Below are positions 36,328 to 43,389 of a stretch of DNA of 64,000 nt, piece by piece (position 1 is the first letter of the stretch; the number at the start of each line of letters is the position of its first letter). This DNA is from Hylemonella sp. UBA6679. Lineage in GTDB: Bacteria > Pseudomonadota > Gammaproteobacteria > Burkholderiales > Burkholderiaceae_C. A program made the translations under genes and the position numbers. The notes beneath the pieces are model-generated. The model saw only the letters and a list, made by a program, of their open reading frames with translations, was not told the DNA's origin and did not search any database. The stretch is from assembly GCA_002454975.1 (NCBI GenBank), contig DKJZ01000069.1, positions 31,059-95,058 of the forward strand, read 5' to 3'.

Positions 36328-36358
36328 CAAAAAAGCATCGCCTTGCGCGTTGCTTTTT
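36328..36358 (-). terminator. possible terminator of the ABC operon
   Basis: AAAAAGCA and TGCTTTTT form the arms of a hairpin with a CGC/GCG inner stem. It lies about 80 bases beyond the ATPase stop codon and could work in either direction. Weak compared with others in the window. Confidence 0.4.
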
Positions 36359-36436
36359 GCTTTTTGTTTTTTGTTTTTCAGCGCGGAACTTTGTTGCACT
36401 ATGAAATTACACACAATATTGAGCCATCTAATTTCA

Positions 36437-37162
36437 TCAAGTAAATTTTTCTAAGGTCCGACCTTCTCCAACTTCCTCATGAGTCACACCATCGCGTATG
36501 TGATAGATGCGCTTGAATGTTGGAATTATTTTTTCGTCATGTGTGACCACAATGATGGCCGTATTGGATTGTTTGGCCATGGCATTCAAAATTCGCATCA
36601 CGCCTAACGCCCTTTCGCTGTCCAAAGGTGCCGTGGGTTCGTCAGCCAAAATTACGGGGGGGCGATTGGCCAATGCTCTTGCAATAGAAACACGTTGCTG
36701 CTCACCCCCCGACAACTGCGATGGCTCTGCTTTGGCGCGGTGCACAACATCTAGGGAAGTTAGCAACTCAAGCGCACGCTCCCGAGCCTGCGCATTTGGA
36801 AGCCCTGCCAACATGGGCAGCAGCGCAACGTTGTCTGTGACATCCAAAAAAGGGATTAGATATGGCGCTTGAAAAACAAATCCAATGCGATCTCTTCTTA
36901 AAGCTCGCAAATCTGGAATTGTCCAGCCATTGTCGTAAATGAGCTCATCGCCTAGCGTCATTTTTCCAGAGCTAGGCTCAATGATGGCTCCCAAACATTT
37001 CAGCAATGTACTTTTACCAGAGCCTGAAGGTCCTACAAGCCCAACGACTTCGCCTGGTGCAACGTGCATGTTGACATTTTTCAAAGCTTCTACAGCCGTG
37101 TCACCTTGTCCGTAAACTTTACGAAGATCTTCAATTTTGATACCACCCATTGCGTTTGTCAT
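36437..37162 (-). CDS. ABC transporter ATP-binding protein (DevA/MacB/LolD type)
   Basis: A 241-residue ATPase from the ATG at 37162. Walker A GPSGSGKSTLLK near residue 46, signature LSGGEQQRVSIARAL near 146, Walker B VILADEPTAPLD near 167, and His switch VTHDEK near 202. It matches the exporter subgroup working with FtsX-like permeases and HlyD-type adaptors. It starts 10 bases past the permease stop codon. Since the adaptor gene is reduced to its tail, export by this complex is doubtful unless another adaptor is supplied. Confidence 0.9.
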   Translation of the reverse strand: MTNAMGGIKIEDLRKVYGQGDTAVEALKNVNMHVAPGEVVGLVGPSGSGKSTLLKCLGAIIEPSSGKMTLGDELIYDNGWTIPDLRALRRDRIGFVFQAPYLIPFLDVTDNVALLPMLAGLPNAQARERALELLTSLDVVHRAKAEPSQLSGGEQQRVSIARALANRPPVILADEPTAPLDSERALGVMRILNAMAKQSNTAIIVVTHDEKIIPTFKRIYHIRDGVTHEEVGEGRTLEKFT

Positions 37163-37172
37163 GTCTGAGTCC

Positions 37173-38384
37173 TCATCCAATTGCTTGGGCTGGATCAACA
37201 CTCAATGCGGCTCTGATGGCCAAGGTACTGGCCAATGCACAAATGAGCATGGTCAGCGCAAAACCCATCAAAGCATCTTGGGTCAATAACAATACAAATT
37301 TAGGGAAAATGGGCGCCCAAATTGTGGCAGCAACATTGCCTACAACAAAGCCAATGACTCCCAAGCCCAATGCCTGCTGCAAAATCATCCAAGCAATGGT
37401 GGCATTTTTGGTGCCAATTAATTTTAGAACGGCTATTTCACGAATCTTGCCCAATGTCATGGTGTAGATGATGAACGCCACAATAGCGGCACTGACGATG
37501 GCAAGAATGACCAGAAACATGCCGATCTGCTTGGCAGACGTGGCTATTAATTTTTTAACCAAAATTTCTTCCATGTCGTCACGCGTATAAACCGTTAGGT
37601 GCTTCCACCTTCTAATGGGTTCGGCTACAAAATCAGGATGCCAACCTGGCAATACACGTACCAAAACAGCATTCACATTTCGACTGCTGGTTTGTAAATT
37701 TTGGACAGCATCTAAAAGCCCAGGGACAGAGGGACGGTTGAAACTTGAATTCAAAGCCGTTCGAATTCTTTCATTGACAATAGCATCGTTGTCTTTCAAA
37801 AACTGGGCCTCTTGGGCATCTTTAAGTGGAATGAAAACCATGGGGTCGCCACCCGATGACACCATTCTTTGAGTGATGCCGATAACCTCATACACATGAC
37901 GTCGTATTTGAATTTTGTCGCCAATTCTGAAACCAGTTTTCATATCAACCACGGCTTCGTAGTGACTTTTTGTGAGGTGACGACCCGCAAGCAAGTGTGA
38001 AGGTTGGCCTGGCAAATGCGGTACGCCAGGTTCAATGCCGACAACCATGCTTCTGGTTTCTTTAGCGCCTTCATGCCTCAACACGCTGACCTGCATTGTG
38101 AAATATGTCACATTGGCTGCCTGCGCTATGCCCGGCATGCCGGCAATACTTCGGACTACATCGTCTTTTAAACTAGAAGATTCGGCATAGGGCCCTTGCG
38201 TATCTTTTTGAACGACCCATAAATCTGCGCCGCTATTGGTCAGTAATGTTTGGGCGTCGTCTACCATGCCCCGGAAAACACCTGCCATTGTTAAAGTGAC
38301 GCCAATTAAAAGTCCAAGTCCAATACCGGTGAGTAAAAACTTAGCCCAGTTGTGACCAATGTCACGAGCCGCCAAGCTGATCAT
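37173..38384 (-). CDS. ABC transporter permease (FtsX/DevC family)
   Basis: A 403-residue membrane protein. One transmembrane helix near 12-35, a large extracytoplasmic MacB-like domain (~50-260), then helices near 275-305, 325-350 and 365-390. Topology and size fit DevC-type permeases, which export glycolipids, peptides or drugs with a periplasmic adaptor. Its ATG overlaps the stop of the 61-codon ORF upstream (ATGA), a coupling inherited from the intact adaptor-permease-ATPase operon. Confidence 0.88.
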   Translation of the reverse strand: MISLAARDIGHNWAKFLLTGIGLGLLIGVTLTMAGVFRGMVDDAQTLLTNSGADLWVVQKDTQGPYAESSSLKDDVVRSIAGMPGIAQAANVTYFTMQVSVLRHEGAKETRSMVVGIEPGVPHLPGQPSHLLAGRHLTKSHYEAVVDMKTGFRIGDKIQIRRHVYEVIGITQRMVSSGGDPMVFIPLKDAQEAQFLKDNDAIVNERIRTALNSSFNRPSVPGLLDAVQNLQTSSRNVNAVLVRVLPGWHPDFVAEPIRRWKHLTVYTRDDMEEILVKKLIATSAKQIGMFLVILAIVSAAIVAFIIYTMTLGKIREIAVLKLIGTKNATIAWMILQQALGLGVIGFVVGNVAATIWAPIFPKFVLLLTQDALMGFALTMLICALASTLAIRAALSVDPAQAIG

Positions 38385-38566
38385 GTCTGGGGCTTCGTCA
38401 TCAAAGCATCAACCACTTTAAAACGGGTTTGAGATGACAGCGGCTTTTCGCTGTAAACAACCACCTCGTCACCCTGCTTCAAGCCTTCAAGGACTAGCTC
38501 CTTGGCTAAATGAGTCATTGGCTTGGACCAAACTAGCTCAAACAACTCAACCCGTGACTTTTCCAT
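38381..38566 (-). pseudogene. chimeric 61-codon ORF: HTH-like start fused to an adaptor tail
   Basis: The N-terminal ~23 residues (VELFELVWSKPMTHLAKE) resemble the start of a family of small proteins with the pattern ELY-x3-VW-x-EPMTKLA that usually continue into a helix-turn-helix. The last ~37 residues (GLKQGDEVVVYSEKPLS and onward) look like the C-terminus of an HlyD/DevB membrane-fusion adaptor, as expected directly before the permease. An excellent AGGAGGT ribosome-binding site precedes the ATG. It appears to be a deletion scar that moved foreign expression signals onto the remnant; it may now serve only to couple permease translation. Confidence 0.55.
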
Positions 38567-38865
38567 AGCTGACCTCCTTTGGAATCAAAAAACTAGAAAG
38601 TTCCAGATTAGGAGATAAGTGCGCAGTTAATTCAAGAGGCAGGTCTAGATAGAAGGAATCGCCCTGTTGGCTTACCTATCTCAGGCGGTTGGTGGCTCTG
38701 GCTAGCTGAATTTTTACTATATGTGTGTTACTTTTGGCTTTGTATTTTTCTTAACAAGCAAATAAATAAAATAACTTGAACATCGTAATTATTTCGAGTC
38801 AAGACCACAATAGATCTTGAGTTGAACAGTGACTCAATTTTTTATTTTTACTTAAAGGAATTTAT
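38567..38865. other. AT-rich intergenic region of the element
   Basis: 299 bases between divergent genes. It carries the AGGAGGT site of the 61-codon ORF on the minus strand and the AAAGGA site of the 111-codon ORF on the plus strand, so promoters in both directions must lie here. No inverted repeat or RNA structure stands out. Confidence 0.5.
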
Positions 38866-39201
38866 ATGGCACTCAGCGATGCATGTTCGGACGTATCAGA
38901 CCAACTAGCGTCTGACATCATTCACTATTTTGAGTGGAAGTACGAGGTAGAAAGTATTTCCAAACTAGTAGATGCAATTTTTTTATTGGCATCATTCCAG
39001 GCATCACAAGATGCGCCATTTCTTGATGAATCTGAACCATTTCATGCAAATAAACGCATCGTAATCAATATGTTTGATAATTTATTGCAACAACTTAATC
39101 AAGACACAAGGTCAATTTTTTCAGAAGTTGTTAAGACCAATAAAAGGTTGAGCGATGCTCTAATTGAAATTGAACCAGAATCGTCATTGCTGATTGATTG
39201 A
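38866..39201 (+). CDS. hypothetical protein of the element
   Basis: A 111-residue acidic protein, not recognised. It is predicted helical with two amphipathic stretches (VSDQLASDIIHYFEWKYEV near 9 and MFDNLLQQLNQDTRSIF near 66) and no signal peptide or membrane helix. It has a good AAAGGA ribosome-binding site 7 bases before the ATG and a bidirectional terminator directly after. Codon use is AT-rich, unlike the flanking chromosome, so it is probably cargo of the inserted element. Confidence 0.65.
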   Translation: MALSDACSDVSDQLASDIIHYFEWKYEVESISKLVDAIFLLASFQASQDAPFLDESEPFHANKRIVINMFDNLLQQLNQDTRSIFSEVVKTNKRLSDALIEIEPESSLLID

Positions 39202-39207
39202 AATGAA

Positions 39208-39234
39208 AAAAGCCACCCGAAGGTGGCTTTTTCA
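39208..39234. terminator. bidirectional terminator
   Basis: AAAAGCCACC (39208-39217) and GGTGGCTTTT (39222-39231) form a perfect 10-base stem with a CGAA loop and run into T or A tracts on both sides. It can end the 111-codon gene on the plus strand and the tRNA-Ile transcript on the minus strand. Confidence 0.85.
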
Positions 39235-39238
39235 CTAT

Positions 39239-39567
39239 TGGTGGGCCCACCAGGACTTGAACCTGGGACCAAAGGATTATGCTTACTACTACAGCTTTCG
39301 CTGCCTGTTTCCAGTTTGTAGTCTGGACTGTCTCTTGTCTTTACGACCTACCCGTACAGTCTCTACACCTTCCCAATATTGCTACTGGGCTTGGCTCGGG
39401 ATTACCACGCTGCGAACAGCACAGGCTTCCCCGAATTTGAGTAGTTCTACATGCCAGCAGAGTTAACTTACCCGCATGCAACCCAACGGCAAATGACCAT
39501 GACATTTTGATGTTTTAGGTCACTTGCTCTTTAAGTCCTCTGCTCTAACCAACTGAGCTATAGGCCC
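39239..39567 (-). tRNA. tRNA-Ile (anticodon CAT) interrupted by a group I intron
   Basis: The exons are 39534-39567 (bases 1-33) and 39239-39281 (base 34 to CCA), together 77 bases. Acceptor GGGCCTA pairs with TGGGCCC (one G-T), the anticodon arm is GAGGA/CTCATAA/TCCTT, the T arm is CCAGG/TTCAAGT/CCTGG, and CCA is encoded. C4-G69 and C5-G68 are the pairs that mark tRNA-Ile2, whose C34 is changed to lysidine by TilS to read AUA, and set it apart from tRNA-Met. Automated finders may miss it or call it pseudo because of the 252-base insert. It lies inside the integrated element. Confidence 0.85.
39282..39533 (-). ncRNA. group I intron (IC3-like) in tRNA-Ile
   Basis: 252 bases, inserted exactly between U33 and C34, with the last base G. 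Core elements on the minus strand: P4 from CGGG (39430-39433) and CCCG (39397-39400); AATCCCGAGCCAAGCC and GGAAGGTGTAGAGACTGTAC as in tRNA introns of Azoarcus and cyanobacteria; P7 from GACTGT (39356-39361) with ACAGTC (39326-39331); P9 CAGC-GAAA-GCTG (39292-39303). P1 pairs exon GACU with GGUU (39480-39483), giving the required U-G pair at the 5' splice site. A P2-like stem TGCATGC/GCATGTA follows. No homing endonuclease gene. Confidence 0.88.
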
Positions 39568-39630
39568 GAAAAACTGATTGTACTTTGCCCCTTTTGAGCC
39601 CCAAAAACGCTGCTTAAATTTTCAGCAAAG

Positions 39631-39653
39631 TGTGGAAGCGGTGTGGAAGCAAA
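39631..39653 (+). repeat. paired TGTGGAAGC repeats, right end
   Basis: TGTGGAAGCGG and TGTGGAAGCAAA, 11 bases apart, about 72 bases inside the right junction and in the same orientation as the left pair at 36232-36255. Confidence 0.6.
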
Positions 39654-39725
39654 TTTTGACAACTGAGGCGCTGTAACCTGTTGATTTTATTGAGGATTTA
39701 TAGACAACTTAAGTTCTTAAATTGT

Positions 39726-39764
39726 TTATGAGTCCTCTGCTCTAACCAACTGAGCTAACGCCCC
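39726..39764 (-). pseudogene. 5' half of a split tRNA(CAT)
   Basis: On the minus strand this reads GGGGCGT, TA, D arm GCTC-AGTTGGTTA-GAGC, A, GAGGA and loop CTCATAA, that is bases 1-38 of a tRNA. The next bases (ACAATTTAAG) cannot complete the anticodon stem. The matching 3' half is at 36130-36174. The intact gene would stand directly downstream of hrcA. Confidence 0.85.
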
Positions 39765-39787
39765 AGCCAGCCGAGATTGTACGGCGG

Positions 39788-40792
39788 CTACTTGGTGTGA
39801 CTCAGCGCGTTGCCAAGAAGTTTGGAGGTGATGTCCACAATCTGAATCATGCGGTCGTAAGGCATGCGGGTTGGACCAATCACACCGAGGGTGCCCACCA
39901 CCTGGCCATCCACCTCGTAAGGGGCGCTGACCACCGACAGCTCTTCAAAAGGCACGACCTTGCTTTCGCCACCGATGAAAATCCTCACGCCCTCGGCTTG
40001 ACCGGCGATGTCGAGCAGGCGCATGAGTTGCGCTTTTTGTTCGAACACATCAAAGGCGCGACGCAGGTGGCTCATGTCGCTGGAAAAATCAGACACGGAG
40101 AGCAAATTGCGCTCGCCAGAGATCACCACCTCGTCTTGCGCCTCGGTCATGGCTTCAGAGCTGAGGTTGACCGCAGCTTGCATGAGGCTGGCAATTTCTG
40201 AGCGCAGTTTTTCCACCTCGTTTTGCAGCTTTTCGCGCACCTGCTCGATCGTCAGGCCCAAATAGTTGGCATTGAGGTAGTTGCTGGCCTCAATCAGTTG
40301 CGATTGCGAGTAATCCGACTCGGTAAAGATCACCCGGTTTTGCACATCGCCCTCAGGGGAGACGATGATGAGCAAGATACGTTTTTCTGACAAACGTAAA
40401 AACTCAATGTGACGAAACACCGAGGTACGGCGCGGTGCGAGCACCACCCCCACAAACTGAGACAGGCTTGAGAGCAAGTTGGCCGCGTTTGAAATCACCT
40501 TGAGCGGCTGGTCAGGGGCCAGCACGGGCGCACTGAAATCCTGGCGCTGCACGGTGAGCATGGTGTCGACAAACAGGCGGTAGCCCAAGGGCGTGGGCAC
40601 ACGCCCCGCCGAGGTATGCGGGCTGGCGATCAGGCCGAGCTCTTCAAGGTCGGACATGACGTTGCGGATGGTGGCCGGCGAGAGTTCAAGCCCCGAGGCT
40701 TTGGAAAGCGTGCGCGAGCCCACAGGCTGTCCATCAGCGATGTAGCGCTCTACCAGCGCTTTGAGCAACAACTTGGCACGGTCATCCAGCAT
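39788..40792 (-). CDS. hrcA: heat-inducible transcription repressor HrcA
   Basis: A 334-residue repressor that binds CIRCE elements of groESL and dnaK operons. The N-terminal winged helix (~1-75) includes GQPVGSRTLSKASGLELSP and TIRNVMSDLEELGL; the GAF-like domain follows, with IFIGGESKVVPFEELSV near 272 and GTLGVIGPTRMPYDRM near 303. Length is typical. The usual betaproteobacterial order hrcA-nadK-recN is kept, with hrcA divergent from nadK by 28 bases. Confidence 0.97.
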   Translation of the reverse strand: MLDDRAKLLLKALVERYIADGQPVGSRTLSKASGLELSPATIRNVMSDLEELGLIASPHTSAGRVPTPLGYRLFVDTMLTVQRQDFSAPVLAPDQPLKVISNAANLLSSLSQFVGVVLAPRRTSVFRHIEFLRLSEKRILLIIVSPEGDVQNRVIFTESDYSQSQLIEASNYLNANYLGLTIEQVREKLQNEVEKLRSEIASLMQAAVNLSSEAMTEAQDEVVISGERNLLSVSDFSSDMSHLRRAFDVFEQKAQLMRLLDIAGQAEGVRIFIGGESKVVPFEELSVVSAPYEVDGQVVGTLGVIGPTRMPYDRMIQIVDITSKLLGNALSHTK

Positions 40793-40820
40793 CAGGCCAT
40801 TTTAATGATGTAATTTGCGC

Positions 40821-41717
40821 ATGAAGTCCAAATTCCGTCAGGTTGCCCTGATCGGCAAATACCAGTCAGCCCCTACGGCGGCCCAAGTGGCCAGCGCACG
40901 CCGCGTGATCAGCGAGGTGGCTCTTTTTCTGGAAGAAAAAGGCTGCGACGTTGTGCTGGAAGACCAAACGGCGCACAACACCGACCTGAGCAACTACCCC
41001 GCCATGGATGCGGTGGGCATCGGCCACAACTGCGACCTGGGCTTGGTGGTGGGGGGAGACGGCACCATGCTGGGCATTGGGCGGCAATTGGCTCGGTTTG
41101 ATGTGCCCCTCATAGGCATCAACCATGGCCGCTTGGGCTTTGTCACCGACATTCCGTTTGAGAGCATGGACAAAACCCTCACCCCCATGCTGCGGGGTGA
41201 GTACGACGAAGATGCCCGCAGCCTCATCCACGGACGGGTGATGCGCGGGGACGAGTGCGTGTTTGATGCGCTGGCCATGAACGATGTGGTGGTGCACCGC
41301 GGCGGCACCGCCGGCATGGTGGAGCTGCGCGTGGAGGTTGATGGCCGTTTTGTGGCCAAGCAACGCGCCGACGGCTTGATTGTGGCCACCCCCACGGGTT
41401 CAACCGCCTATTCGCTCTCTGCGGGCGGGCCGATTTTGCACCCCTCGATTGCGGGCTGGGTGCTCGCCCCGATTGCGCCGCACACGCTCTCCAATCGGCC
41501 GGTGGTGTTTGCCAACACCTCTGAAATTGCCATTGAAATCGTCTCCGGGCGCGATGCCAGCGCCAGCTTTGACATGCAGTCCTTGGCCTCCCTGATGAAG
41601 GGCGACCGCATCATCGTCAAACGCTCAGAGCATCAGGTGCGGTTTCTTCACCCGCGTGGCTGGTCGTATTACGACACGCTGCGCAACAAATTGCATTGGA
41701 ACGAAGGCGGGGTGTGA
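40821..41717 (+). CDS. nadK: NAD kinase
   Basis: 298 residues from the ATG at 40821. Makes NADP from NAD and ATP. The GGDGTMLG motif lies near 75, LIGINHGRLGFVTD near 100, the catalytic region NDVVVHRGG near 155, and TPTGSTAYSLSAGGP near 192. It overlaps recN by 4 bases (GTGA), so the two are coupled. Confidence 0.96.
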   Translation: MKSKFRQVALIGKYQSAPTAAQVASARRVISEVALFLEEKGCDVVLEDQTAHNTDLSNYPAMDAVGIGHNCDLGLVVGGDGTMLGIGRQLARFDVPLIGINHGRLGFVTDIPFESMDKTLTPMLRGEYDEDARSLIHGRVMRGDECVFDALAMNDVVVHRGGTAGMVELRVEVDGRFVAKQRADGLIVATPTGSTAYSLSAGGPILHPSIAGWVLAPIAPHTLSNRPVVFANTSEIAIEIVSGRDASASFDMQSLASLMKGDRIIVKRSEHQVRFLHPRGWSYYDTLRNKLHWNEGGV

Positions 41718-43375
41718 ACGTGGGTCTGAAGCGGATTGTCCTGCGTGACTTTGTGATCGTGTCCGAGCTCGAGCTCGAACTGGAGCGCGGTTTTTCTGTG
41801 CTCACTGGCGAGACGGGTGCGGGTAAATCTATTTTGATCGACGCATTGCAGCTCGCCACCGGCGCACGCGCAGACAGCGGTGTGGTGCGCGAAGGCGCCC
41901 AGCGCGCCGAGGTCTGCGCTGAATTTGAAGCCACAGCCCAGGTGCAAACCTGGCTTGATGCCCAGGGCTTTGGCTGCGACGAAGCCACCTTGCTTTTGCG
42001 CAGAACCGTGGACACCAGCGGCAAAAGCCGAGCCTGGGTCAACGGCAGCCCAGCCACAGCCACGCAACTGCGTGAGGTGGGCGAACAGTTGCTCGACATC
42101 CACGGCCAACATGCCTGGCAAAGCCTGACCAAGCCAGAATCCTTGCGTGGTTTGCTCGACGCTTATGCCCGCATCGACACGCAGGCCATGACCCACAGCT
42201 GGCACGCCTGGCGCCAAGCCCAACAGCATTTAGAGCAAGCGCAAGCGGCGCAAACCAACCTGCAGCGCGACCATGAGCGTTTGACCTGGCAAATCAGCGA
42301 GCTTGAAAAGCTCAACCCCCTGGCTGGCGAATGGGACGAACTCAACACCCAACACACCCGCCTGGCCAACGTGCAGTCTTTGCTAGACGCGGCCCAAAGT
42401 GCCCTGCAAAACCTGCAAGACGATGACAGCAGTGCGCTGCGTCAAACCCACCACGCGCTACAAATTTTGCAGCAGCAAAGCCATGTAGAACCTGAGTTCG
42501 AAGCCATTTCGCAAGTGATTTCGTCTGGTTTGGCACAGCTTGAAGACGGTGTGCACAGCCTGCGGGCCTACCTGCGCCACACCGACACAGACCCAAGCCG
42601 CTTGGCCGAGCTTGATGCGCGCATGACCTTGTGGATGTCTTTGGCCCGACGTTACAAACGCCAACCCCATGAGTTGGCCGATCTGCTGGCCAATTGGCGA
42701 CAAGAGCTGGCCCAACTCCATGCCGCCTCCGACCTAGCCAGCCTGCAAACTGCGGTGGATCAGGCCCACAAAACTTACCTGACCCAGGCCAAAGTGGTCT
42801 CGCAAGCACGCGCCAAAGCCGCGCCGCGACTGGCCCGCGCCATCACCGCCGCCATGCAAGGCCTGGGCATGCAGGGGGGGCGTTTTGAGGTCAGCTTGAC
42901 GCCACTGCCGCAAGCGCAATTGAGCGGTCTTGAAGACATCGCGTTTCTTGTTGCAGGGCACCCGGGCAGCACGCCGCGCGCAGTCGGTAAAGTGGCCTCG
43001 GGCGGCGAGCTCTCACGCATCGCACTGGCCATTGCCGTGACCACCAGCCAGCTCGGCACCGCACAAACCCTGATTTTTGACGAGGTAGACGCTGGCGTTG
43101 GCGGCGCGGTGGCCCAAACCGTTGGGCGCCTGATGAAGCAGCTCGGCCAAGACCGCCAGGTGCTGGCCGTGACCCACCTGCCCCAGGTGGCCGCATGCGC
43201 AGACCACCACTTGGTGGTGGCAAAAAAACGTGAGGCAGGTTCAACCCTGAGTAGCGTGTGCGCGGTTGCAGCGCAAGCCCGTATCTCCGAAATTGCCCGC
43301 ATGCTCGGCGGCGAACAGCTCTCAGACACCACACTGGCACACGCCCGGGAAATGCTGCAAACCAGCAGCGCCTAA
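41714..43375 (+). CDS. recN: DNA repair protein RecN
   Basis: 553 residues from the GTG at 41714, which overlaps the nadK stop; a TTG 6 codons earlier is less likely. An SMC-like ATPase: Walker A LTGETGAGKSILIDAL near 32, central coiled-coils (~165-360), signature ASGGELSRIALAI near 430 and Walker B LIFDEVDAGVGG near 455. It acts at double-strand breaks with RecA. No LexA box could be identified because the start is inside nadK. Confidence 0.95.
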   Translation: MNVGLKRIVLRDFVIVSELELELERGFSVLTGETGAGKSILIDALQLATGARADSGVVREGAQRAEVCAEFEATAQVQTWLDAQGFGCDEATLLLRRTVDTSGKSRAWVNGSPATATQLREVGEQLLDIHGQHAWQSLTKPESLRGLLDAYARIDTQAMTHSWHAWRQAQQHLEQAQAAQTNLQRDHERLTWQISELEKLNPLAGEWDELNTQHTRLANVQSLLDAAQSALQNLQDDDSSALRQTHHALQILQQQSHVEPEFEAISQVISSGLAQLEDGVHSLRAYLRHTDTDPSRLAELDARMTLWMSLARRYKRQPHELADLLANWRQELAQLHAASDLASLQTAVDQAHKTYLTQAKVVSQARAKAAPRLARAITAAMQGLGMQGGRFEVSLTPLPQAQLSGLEDIAFLVAGHPGSTPRAVGKVASGGELSRIALAIAVTTSQLGTAQTLIFDEVDAGVGGAVAQTVGRLMKQLGQDRQVLAVTHLPQVAACADHHLVVAKKREAGSTLSSVCAVAAQARISEIARMLGGEQLSDTTLAHAREMLQTSSA

Positions 43376-43389
43376 GAACACCGCCCACC

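Larger units (their letters stand above)
36175..39725. mobile_element. integrated element in the anticodon loop of a tRNA(CAT) gene
   Basis: 3551 bases between the two tRNA halves. The loop CTCATAA is present at both junctions (36168-36174 and 39726-39732), as expected for a tyrosine recombinase with a 7-bp overlap region. Pairs of TGTGGAAGC repeats lie inside each end (36232 and 36244; 39631 and 39642), resembling integrase arm sites. Contents: an ABC permease-ATPase operon with a truncated adaptor, a 111-codon ORF and an intron-bearing tRNA-Ile. Base composition is AT-richer than the flanks. No integrase is present, so it is probably a decayed remnant or depends on one elsewhere. Confidence 0.7.

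Noticed and set aside
39239..39567. tRNA-Ile as a pseudogene broken by random insertion
   Set aside because: The insert is precise to the base, has no target duplication, and shows group I intron core helices.
36130..39764. Split tRNA joined by trans-splicing as in some archaea
   Set aside because: No complementary leader sequences next to the halves, and the 7-base duplication fits site-specific integration better.
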